From Solimonas_A sp052035235 (GTDB lineage: Bacteria; Pseudomonadota; Gammaproteobacteria; Nevskiales; Nevskiaceae), in assembly GCA_052035235.1 (NCBI GenBank), contig JBPOHT010000037.1, positions 44,073 through 108,072 on the forward strand: a stretch of DNA of 64,000 nucleotides, read 5' to 3'. The notes beneath the pieces were generated by a model, which had not been told where the DNA came from, ran no database searches, and saw only the letters and a program-made list of their open reading frames with translations. Position 1 is the stretch's first letter. Each line of letters opens with the position of its first letter. This document shows positions 1-5,244 of this stretch, one piece after another. A program made the translations under genes and the position numbers.

Positions 1-119
1 ACGGTCTTCTGTGACGTGCCAGCGCGACGTGCCACCTCGCCCTCAGTCCATTCGTTTTTGATCATCAAATGCCGAAGATTTGAGGCAAGTGTTTCACGGG
101 GAGAGGAGCGCTTTGCCAT
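1..119 (-). CDS. XRE-family (phage repressor type) HTH protein, N-terminal fragment
   Basis: The ATG is at 119-117 on the minus strand and the gene runs off the left edge after 39 codons. The visible residues contain a typical start of an XRE/lambda-repressor helix-turn-helix: LASNLRHLMIKNEWTEGEVA followed by RRAGTSQKT. It lies 9 bases downstream of the stop of the membrane-protein gene on the same strand, so the two are probably cotranscribed, away from the DGR operon. A lysogeny-type repressor divergent from the main operon is the usual arrangement in temperate elements. The C-terminal half, which would show whether it has a LexA-like peptidase domain, is outside the window. Confidence 0.72.
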   Translation of the reverse strand, partial: MAKRSSPRETLASNLRHLMIKNEWTEGEVARRAGTSQKT

Positions 120-128
120 CGGCGTAAA

Positions 129-440
129 TTAGTCAACCTCTCTAACGCATTGATCCACTCGATGCAAAGTGATGTCGAGCGCCTTCGTCCGGCTGTTTAG
201 CTCCTCCAGCATTCCACGGAGCCGATCAACTTCAGCGGATACATATCGGGCATGCGCCAGGGTCTCACCACCCTCAGCTGCACCACGCCAACCACCCCCG
301 AACGCATAAAAATTCAACACCACCGGCAACACAGCAAACCACCACGGCGAGCTGGCCGCCAGGCATGCAATTAGCCAAATCATGGAGGTAATACTGACTC
401 CGTAGACACGGCGCATGGTTAAGGGCTTTGTGCCGCTCAT
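129..440 (-). CDS. Small membrane protein with C-terminal coiled coil
   Basis: This encodes 103 residues. Two adjacent ATGs exist (443 and 440); the second sits 7 bases after AGGAG (rc of 447-451) and is preferred. One or two hydrophobic segments come first (VSITSMIWLIACLAASS, then WWFAVLPVVLNFYAF), followed by a charged stretch with heptad-like leucines (VDRLRGMLEELNSRTKALDI). It stands between the divergent promoter region and the repressor fragment. I recognise no family. Small membrane proteins beside phage repressors are common, but no function can be assigned. Confidence 0.6.
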   Translation of the reverse strand: MSGTKPLTMRRVYGVSITSMIWLIACLAASSPWWFAVLPVVLNFYAFGGGWRGAAEGGETLAHARYVSAEVDRLRGMLEELNSRTKALDITLHRVDQCVREVD

Positions 441-502
441 CATGGTTCTCCTAAACGTGGCCCGCAGAATATCACTCTGCATGACTACCGTTCGTCGGAA
501 AA

Positions 503-556
503 TGTAACTTTGCTTACATTGTAATGTTGCCATGCTTACGTAAGCATGTTTACTAT
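503..556 (+). promoter_or_regulatory. Promoter with overlapping TTAC/GTAA operator-like dyads for the DGR operon
   Basis: A candidate sigma-70 promoter has -35 TTGCCA (527-532), an 18-base spacer and -10 TACTAT (551-556), 24 bases before the first target gene. The spacer is almost filled by a perfect 18-bp palindrome, CATGCTTACGTAAGCATG (531-548). Upstream are further dyads from the same half-site: TGTAA-N6-TTACA (503-518) and TTAC-ATT-GTAA (514-524). Repeated half-sites overlapping a promoter next to a divergent repressor suggest repression of the DGR operon. That the fragment at 1-119 is the binding protein is inference. Confidence 0.55.
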
Positions 557-580
557 GCTCCCACACCCCAGGGAGCACCC

Positions 581-1021
581 ATGACCACCATCCAGAAGCT
601 CGACGCCGCCGGCAACCTCCTGCCCGCCGACACCACCGCCCACGCCATCCTCGTCATCAACGGCCTGCGCATCGACGTGCGCCCCCGCGAGTTCTCCGAG
701 AACCACGCCGCCGCCATGGCCGAGTGCCAGGCCGTGGACCTGCTGGGCCTGACCTGGCGCGCCGCCACCCGCCGCGAAGTCCTCGCCCTCGTGGACGACG
801 AGAACCCCAACGGCCCCTTCGACAAGACCCTCTTCCCCAACCTGCCGGAATACGGCTGGCTCTGGACCTCCACTCCCTACGCCCGCGAGGAAGACCCTGC
901 CGCTCCGGTTTGTGCCTGGGGCGTCCCCCTCTACGACGGCGACGCCCACCTCGCCAACCGCCGCTACGAAGGGCTCGCCCTCCCCGTGTCGCCGTTGGCC
1001 GCGCCCGCCAGTCAGTCCTAG
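581..1021 (+). CDS. DGR target protein 1 (DUF1566/Lcl-like, C-type-lectin fold)
   Basis: A protein of 146 residues with SD AGGGAG 5 bases before ATG 581. The N-terminal segment (LDAAGNLLPADTT, AILVINGLRIDVR) is shared with targets 2 and 4. A middle part (WRAATRREVLALVD, FDKTLFPNLPEYGWLW, TSTPYA) resembles DUF1566/Lcl_C domains, which are known DGR targets with a C-type-lectin-like fold. The C-terminal 116 nt before QS-stop is VR1: against the template, 11 codons (1 Tyr, 9 Asn, 1 Ile) are the mutable ones, giving C, P, Y, D, D, H, L, A, N, R, Y here. No signal peptide or membrane segment is seen, so a cytoplasmic or virion location is likely. The ligand is unknown. Confidence 0.88.
   Translation: MTTIQKLDAAGNLLPADTTAHAILVINGLRIDVRPREFSENHAAAMAECQAVDLLGLTWRAATRREVLALVDDENPNGPFDKTLFPNLPEYGWLWTSTPYAREEDPAAPVCAWGVPLYDGDAHLANRRYEGLALPVSPLAAPASQS
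897..1012 (+). repeat. DGR variable repeat VR1
   Basis: This is 116 nt, the same length as the template at 5302-5417. It differs from the template at 13 positions, every one an adenine in the template. The 3' part from GAAGGG to CCAGT (the IMH-type region, GC-rich) is identical to the template. Identity stops after CCAGT: VR continues CAGTCC, the template GAGTAT. Confidence 0.95.
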
Positions 1022-1066
1022 GGCCTTGGGGCTTTTCCTCCTCAATCCATCACCGGAGTTCCATTC

Positions 1067-1504
1067 GTGACCACCATCCAGAAGCTCGACGCCGCCGGCA
1101 ACCAACTGCCCGCCGACACCACCGCCCACGCCATCCTCGTCATCAACGGCCTGCGCATCGACGTGCGCCCCCGCACCAAGAAGGCCTGGGCCAAGGCCAT
1201 CGGCAGCTGCGATGAAGGCGATCTGCTCGCGCTCCCCTGGCGAGCCGCCACCCTGCCGGAAGTCCTGTCCGTAGCCGACTTCAACAACCCCAACGGCCCC
1301 TTCGACAAGACCCTCTTCCCCAACCTGCCGGAATACGGCTGGCTCTGGACCTCCACCCCCTACGCCCGCGAGGAAGACCCTGCCGCTCCGGTTTGTGCCT
1401 GGGGCGTCGACCTCTGCGACGGCTACGCCGACATCGGCGGCCGCTACGACGAAGGGCTCGCCCTCCCCGTGTCGCCGTTGGCCGCGCCCGCCAGTCAGTC
1501 CTAG
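1067..1504 (+). CDS. DGR target protein 2 (tandem paralogue of target 1)
   Basis: A protein of 145 residues starting at GTG 1067, preceded by GGAG (about 1055-1058). It is nearly identical to target 1 over the first 38 residues and again from FDKTLFPNLPEYGWLW to the VR, so the pair arose by recent tandem duplication. The segment between is more diverged (TKKAWAKAIGSCDEGDLLAL). Its VR2 encodes C, D, C, D, Y, D, I, G, G, Y, D at the mutable codons. It lies 45 bases after target 1. Same family reasoning and same uncertainty about ligand as target 1. Confidence 0.88.
   Translation: MTTIQKLDAAGNQLPADTTAHAILVINGLRIDVRPRTKKAWAKAIGSCDEGDLLALPWRAATLPEVLSVADFNNPNGPFDKTLFPNLPEYGWLWTSTPYAREEDPAAPVCAWGVDLCDGYADIGGRYDEGLALPVSPLAAPASQS
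1380..1495 (+). repeat. DGR variable repeat VR2
   Basis: This is 116 nt with 13 differences from the template, all at template adenines. The IMH-type 3' region is identical to the template up to CCAGT at 1495. Confidence 0.95.
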
Positions 1505-1582
1505 GGCTTTGGGGCTTTCCCTTCCATCCATGCGGAACGCAGCGATGCCTATCGACATCACCCATCACCAGGAAGCCCGCGC

Positions 1583-1801
1583 ATGAGCGGCGTCACCCGC
1601 ATCGGCTCTGTGGTCGTGGAAACCACAGACCGTGCCCTGGCGCTGCGCGTGGCCCAGGCCGCTGCCAGCGTGCTGGAACACCGCGGCTTCATGCGCACCG
1701 AGGGTGTTGCCGTGCGCTGGGCCAGCGCCTGGCACTACGACGAGCACGGCTTCGGCAGCTCGGAGAGCGGCGCGGCTGCCGGCAACCAGGAACAGGGGTA
1801 G
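1583..1801 (+). CDS. Small hypothetical protein
   Basis: A protein of 72 residues with ATG 1583 after CAGGAAG at about 1570-1576. An alpha-helical, alanine-rich first half (ALALRVAQAAASVLEHRGFM) is followed by WASAWHYDEHGFGSSES. It has no signal peptide, membrane segment or motif that I recognise. It is the first of a run of short, closely packed genes between target pairs 1-2 and 3-4. A small accessory phage protein is the most likely nature. Confidence 0.5.
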   Translation: MSGVTRIGSVVVETTDRALALRVAQAAASVLEHRGFMRTEGVAVRWASAWHYDEHGFGSSESGAAAGNQEQG

Positions 1802-1804
1802 ACC

Positions 1805-1993
1805 ATGACCACCTCACTGCCGCCCGGCTCCTTCACCGCGCCCCACCCGGAGGACTCCTGCCACTCGCAGCCCGACGCACCGGCCGAGCGCATCGGCGAG
1901 TGCGACCTGTGCGGCGAGGTGGACCATCACCTGGTGCAGGGCTCCTGCGAAACCTGCCGCCGCCACTACCGCATGGAGGCTGGCCAATGCTGA
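1805..1993 (+). CDS. Small zinc-ribbon-like protein
   Basis: A protein of 62 residues starting 4 bases after the previous stop. Two CxxC pairs (CDLCGEVDHH then CETCRRHYR) make a compact zinc-ribbon signature in the C-terminal half; the N-terminal half is proline- and serine-rich and probably disordered. Its last bases overlap the next gene by 7 nt, implying cotranslation. Role unknown; binding to nucleic acid or protein is only a guess from the zinc ribbon. Confidence 0.55.
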   Translation: MTTSLPPGSFTAPHPEDSCHSQPDAPAERIGECDLCGEVDHHLVQGSCETCRRHYRMEAGQC

Positions 1994-2151
1994 CCATCCA
2001 GCGCGTGGAAGCGGCGCCGCTGGCCGGCATCCCCATCAGTCAGGCCGAGCTGCGTGGCGTGACGGTGGACGACTTCCTGCGCCGCGCCCTGGCGCGCGGC
2101 TTCGCCGTGGCCCAGCACAAATCCACGTTCTTCCTCGTCCGCATCCACTGA
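1987..2151 (+). CDS. Small hypothetical protein
   Basis: A protein of 54 residues whose ATG at 1987 lies inside the end of the zinc-ribbon gene (7-nt overlap). The sequence is basic and amphipathic, with VTVDDFLRRALARGFAVAQH and ending FFLVRIH. The overlap and the SD-like GGAGG at 1975-1979 support translation. No family recognised. Confidence 0.5.
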   Translation: MLTIQRVEAAPLAGIPISQAELRGVTVDDFLRRALARGFAVAQHKSTFFLVRIH

Positions 2152-2162
2152 CGGAGATCCCC

Positions 2163-2411
2163 ATGCGCAAGCCTATCCCGCCCATTGTCCTGCAGGAAAA
2201 CTTCAAACCGCAGTCGCTGGAAGTGCAGAAGCAAACCCTCGCCCGCCTGGTGCACGAGACGGACCTGGACCAGAACCGCGGCTGGCTGCATCCCAACGTC
2301 GCCGCGCTCCGCCGCTACGACCTCAAGTCGATCTTCCACACCCTCTCGAATCTGCCGGCGCCGGTTGCAGCCGGCGAGCCCACCCAGCCCTCCAGCCAGG
2401 AAGCCGCATGA
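2163..2411 (+). CDS. Small hypothetical protein
   Basis: A protein of 82 residues with ATG 2163 eleven bases after the previous stop and GGAG upstream. It is soluble and helical (LEVQKQTLARLVHETDLDQN), with a proline-rich tail. Its stop overlaps the start of the cupin-like gene (ATGA at 2408-2411), so the two are translationally coupled. Function not recognised. Confidence 0.52.
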   Translation: MRKPIPPIVLQENFKPQSLEVQKQTLARLVHETDLDQNRGWLHPNVAALRRYDLKSIFHTLSNLPAPVAAGEPTQPSSQEAA

Positions 2412-2920
2412 ACCTGTTCCAGCGCTTTGCCCAGTGGCTCATCCAGCGCGCCAGCGCGCGCGCGCCGGACTTCATCATCGGCGAGCGTGCCGAGCCGTAC
2501 ATCCGCCGCTGGTGGGTGATCCCGCGCAACCCGTTCTTCAACATCTACCTGCACGAGATCCTGCGCGGCGACCCTGACCGCGCCCTGCACTGCCACCCCT
2601 GGGCCAACGTCTCCATCCTGCTCCAGGGCGGCTATATCGAGCGCCTACCGCTGCGCCAGGCGCAACAGCCGAGCTGGGACTACGTGCCCGGCTACACCTA
2701 TGACGTGGTGCGCAAGGCCGGGCAGGCCTGGGGGCGCCTCGGCCACTTCCGCCATCGGCTGTTCGTGCCGGAGGGCGGCCACTGCTGGAGCCTGTTCCTC
2801 ACCGGGCCGGTGTATCGCCGCTGGGGCTTCCACTGCAAGGCCGACTGGGTCTACTGGCGCGATTACGTCAGCGACAAGGACAAGGGCCTGGTTGGGCGCG
2901 GCTGCGGGGAGCATGCATGA
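2408..2920 (+). CDS. Cupin-like phage/element protein
   Basis: A protein of 170 residues. The core YLHEILRGDPDRALHCHPW, then VSILLQGGYIE, FRHRLFVPEGG, CWSLFLTGP and WGFHC is the layout of a small cupin-like family often found in phage genomes, with metal-ligand-type histidines in HCHPW and FRHRL. Start ATG overlaps the preceding stop and its own stop overlaps the next start by ATGA (2917-2920). A metal-dependent oxygenase or sugar-modifying role is possible, but substrate and reaction cannot be read from the sequence. Confidence 0.62.
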   Translation: MNLFQRFAQWLIQRASARAPDFIIGERAEPYIRRWWVIPRNPFFNIYLHEILRGDPDRALHCHPWANVSILLQGGYIERLPLRQAQQPSWDYVPGYTYDVVRKAGQAWGRLGHFRHRLFVPEGGHCWSLFLTGPVYRRWGFHCKADWVYWRDYVSDKDKGLVGRGCGEHA

Positions 2921-3114
2921 GCGCCACCCAGAACCACCCCGGCACGCCGCGCTGCGCGGACTGCACGCTGCCCATGCACGGCACCGACCAGCACGAAGGC
3001 CCGGACCAGAAGCTCTATCACGGCGCCTGCTTTGGCCGCCTCTTCACCACGGCGCGCCACTACCAGGAAGGCCAGGGCAATCTGAGCTTTGCTCACGAAG
3101 AGCAGCGGGAGTAA
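2917..3114 (+). CDS. Small cysteine-containing hypothetical protein
   Basis: A protein of 65 residues coupled to the cupin-like gene by an ATGA overlap. It carries CADC near residue 13 and later single cysteine and histidines (HGACFGRLFTTARHYQ), consistent with a one-zinc fold such as CxxC...HxxC. The C-terminus is polar. No family recognised; phage accessory protein likely. Confidence 0.5.
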   Translation: MSATQNHPGTPRCADCTLPMHGTDQHEGPDQKLYHGACFGRLFTTARHYQEGQGNLSFAHEEQRE

Positions 3115-3193
3115 TGGGATGTTGCTTCCTGAAATTCCCACACGTGGTCACTCGACAGCGGCCGAGCCGACGCAATTCCAAGGGGATTCGTAA

Positions 3194-3646
3194 ATGATCG
3201 CCGAAGAAATGGCAGAGCACATCATCAAGGGCACGGCGCCGGACCGGAAGACGCTGTGCGGGTGGTATGAGGCCCTGCAACAGGCACCGTCCGCAGGCGC
3301 AGCAATTGCTGTAGTACGCCACAAGCCGTGCAAGAACCACGGCGGGCGCCCGGATGTTCAGTCGAACATCGACTGGCTGGGCGAACCTCCCGCAGAAGGA
3401 ACCCACCTATTTGCCGGGACGAGGACCGCAGATGGCGTCTCCGATAGCTTCCGCGCCGACGCACTCTACTCCGCCCTCACCCAGGTCATGGAGTTGCTGC
3501 GTCAGGATAGTGATGACCCTGAAGACCCCATGTCGAATTTCCGGTTCGACTCTCGCTGGGAGGAGATAGCGGAGGTCGCGGATGCGGCGCTGGAGTTACA
3601 CGCCGAATCGAATCTGCTGCGATCAGGGCAACCCAAGGGCCGCTAG
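3194..3646 (+). CDS. Hypothetical phage-type protein
   Basis: A protein of 150 residues with ATG 3194 and SD AAGGGGA at 3180-3186. It is soluble, with a C-terminal acidic helical part (LTQVMELLRQDSDDPEDP and RWEEIAEVADAALELHAES) and a central segment naming an AGTRT turn. A gap of 79 bases separates it from the previous gene, so an internal promoter is possible though none is clear. It lies directly before target 3. Function unknown. Confidence 0.55.
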   Translation: MIAEEMAEHIIKGTAPDRKTLCGWYEALQQAPSAGAAIAVVRHKPCKNHGGRPDVQSNIDWLGEPPAEGTHLFAGTRTADGVSDSFRADALYSALTQVMELLRQDSDDPEDPMSNFRFDSRWEEIAEVADAALELHAESNLLRSGQPKGR

Positions 3647-3722
3647 CCGCCCTGATCGCCGCGAACTACCACCACGCATCCCGCCGCGCCAAAGCGGCCT
3701 GACCCACCCACCCGAGAAACCC

Positions 3723-4304
3723 ATGACCAATCTCAGCATCATCCTCGCCGCCGGCGACAGCATCCGCATTTCGCGGCATGGCGCCCAGACCACCATGCTT
3801 CTGGAGGATTGCCAGGCGCTGCAGTCCGCGCCCACGGTCGGCACTGCCGGAGCCTGCACGCAGCCGCGCCACACCAAGCTGGATGCCAGCGGCACCGAGC
3901 TGCCCCTCACCAGCCGCGATCACTCCTTCCTGATCGACCGCAAGGCCGGCCTGATCATCGACGTGCGCGCCCTGCATCGCGGCAACCACGAGAGCTGCAC
4001 CCGCTTCGCCGCCGAGTCCAAGGCCCTGGACCGCACCTGGCGCCTGGGCACCGTGGAGGAGCTGTTCCTCTACGTCGCCGACCGCACCAAGCAGGACCCC
4101 GCCGTCGATCGGGACCTGTTCCCGCGCCTGGGCAACGACTTGCTCTGGACCTGCACGCCGGATGCAAAGCCGTCCGATCCTGCCGCTCCGGTTTATGCCT
4201 GGGGCGTCAACCTCAGCAACGGCCTCGCCGGCGTCAGCAACCGCAACCGCGAAGGGCTCGCCCTCCCCGTGTCGCCGTTGGCCGCGCCCGCCAGTCAGTC
4301 CTAG
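3723..4304 (+). CDS. DGR target protein 3, longer and divergent
   Basis: A protein of 193 residues from ATG 3723. About 50 extra N-terminal residues (LSIILAAGDSIRISRHG and following) precede the part homologous to the other targets (LDASGTELPLTSRDHSFLID, then IIDVRALHR). The DUF1566-like centre is present but diverged (WRLGTVEELFLYVAD, DRDLFPRLGNDLLWT). VR3 keeps most template-like residues: Y, N, S, N, L, G, V, S, N, N, R at the mutable codons, with only 9 base changes. The low divergence could mean a recent or infrequent homing event. It is followed after 42 bases by target 4. Confidence 0.87.
   Translation: MTNLSIILAAGDSIRISRHGAQTTMLLEDCQALQSAPTVGTAGACTQPRHTKLDASGTELPLTSRDHSFLIDRKAGLIIDVRALHRGNHESCTRFAAESKALDRTWRLGTVEELFLYVADRTKQDPAVDRDLFPRLGNDLLWTCTPDAKPSDPAAPVYAWGVNLSNGLAGVSNRNREGLALPVSPLAAPASQS
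4180..4295 (+). repeat. DGR variable repeat VR3
   Basis: This is 116 nt with 9 differences from the template, all at template adenines; it is the least diverged of the four. The IMH-type 3' region is identical to the template. Confidence 0.95.
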
Positions 4305-4346
4305 GGCTTTGGGCTGCGACCTTTCAATCCACACCGGAGACTCTTC

Positions 4347-4784
4347 GTGACCAAGATCCTAAAGTACGACGCCAAGGGAAACCTGCTGCCGGCGGATTCC
4401 ACCAAGCACGCCATCCTGCTGGTCAACGATCTGCGCATCGACGTGCGCAAGCGCAAGGCCGTGCCGCATGCCCAGGCCATGGCCCAGTGCGCCAAGGTGA
4501 ATCTGCTGGGTGCCACCTGGCGCTCCGCCACGGTTCGCGAGGCCTGGGCGCTGGCGGACCTCACCAACCCGAACGGGCCGTTCGACAAGAACCTGTTCCC
4601 GCACTTCCCGGAATACGGCTGGCTCTGGACGTCCGACCCCTATGCCCGCGAGGCCGATTCTGCCGCTCCGGTTTTTGCCTGGGGCGTCGGCCTCCCCAAC
4701 GGCTTCGCCTACGTCGGCAGCCGCCACTACGAAGGGCTCGCCCTCCCCGTGTCGCCGTTGGCCGCGCCCGCCAGTCAGTCCTAG
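4347..4784 (+). CDS. DGR target protein 4
   Basis: A protein of 145 residues starting at GTG 4347 after ACCGGAG, the same start context as target 2. It has the family layout: LKYDAKGNLLPADS, ILLVNDLRIDVRKRK, then WRSATVREAWALAD, FDKNLFPHFPEYGWLW and TSDPYA before VR4. The mutable codons read F, G, P, N, F, Y, V, G, S, H, Y. It ends 16 bases before avd, so its expression is tied to the diversification machinery. Cellular role unknown. Confidence 0.88.
   Translation: MTKILKYDAKGNLLPADSTKHAILLVNDLRIDVRKRKAVPHAQAMAQCAKVNLLGATWRSATVREAWALADLTNPNGPFDKNLFPHFPEYGWLWTSDPYAREADSAAPVFAWGVGLPNGFAYVGSRHYEGLALPVSPLAAPASQS
4660..4775 (+). repeat. DGR variable repeat VR4
   Basis: This is 116 nt with 14 differences from the template, all at template adenines; it is the most diverged copy. 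It is the VR nearest to the TR, ending 526 bases upstream of it. Confidence 0.95.
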
Positions 4785-4800
4785 GGCATAGGGGCTTTTA

Positions 4801-5244
4801 ATGTCTTTTGACCTGCCGCCGATCATCAAGAAAGCCGAGCTTGTCCGGGCCATGGCCGAGGCCGCCGTAGCGACGTGGCCGCGCCATCACCGGTATGCGC
4901 ACGGCGGTGAGCTGCGGCGGCAGGCAAAGGAAGTGGTACGCCTGGCCCACAAGGCCTGGACGGACCGCGGCGAGCGGCCGCAGCACCTGACCAGCCTCGC
5001 CGCGGCGGTCGATGACCTCAAGGCCGATCTGCGCCTAGGCCAGATGATCCGGGTGTTCCGGAGCTTCGGGCAGTTCGACGCGATCATGGTCGAGGCCAAA
5101 GACCTCGGGAAACAATGCGGAGCCCTGAAAAGACGGCATCCGCTGCAGGAGCACTCCAAGGGCCAGAATGCGCAGGCCTCTCGCGCCGGCGCAGCGCGCC
5201 CAGATACTGAGTACCCCGGCCGCCTCGCAGGGGCCATGGGATGA
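4801..5244 (+). CDS. avd: Avd-like accessory variability determinant
   Basis: A protein of 147 residues, ATG 4801. Known: DGR Avd is a small basic four-helix-bundle protein that forms a pentamer, binds the RT and template RNA and is needed for cDNA synthesis. Seen: about 110 residues of helical, basic sequence (LPPIIKKAELVRAMAEAAV, LRRQAKEVVRLAHKAW, LTSLAAAVDDLKADLRLGQ, FDAIMVEAKDLGKQCGALK) immediately upstream of the TR and RT, as in canonical DGRs. The last 35 or so residues are polar and look like a non-conserved tail. Its stop overlaps the RT start (ATGA at 5241-5244). The assignment rests on helix pattern plus position. Confidence 0.82.
   Translation: MSFDLPPIIKKAELVRAMAEAAVATWPRHHRYAHGGELRRQAKEVVRLAHKAWTDRGERPQHLTSLAAAVDDLKADLRLGQMIRVFRSFGQFDAIMVEAKDLGKQCGALKRRHPLQEHSKGQNAQASRAGAARPDTEYPGRLAGAMG

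Noticed and set aside
536..1561. 341-codon minus-strand ORF, glycine- and valine-rich, over targets 1 and 2
   Set aside because: It is the antisense shadow of the two target genes; its internal repetition only reflects their duplication.
1526..1586. Short frame MRNAAMPIDITHHQEARA before the gene at 1583 as a leader peptide
   Set aside because: It shares an ATGA overlap with the next gene, but has no clear SD and no regulatory composition; the support is too weak.
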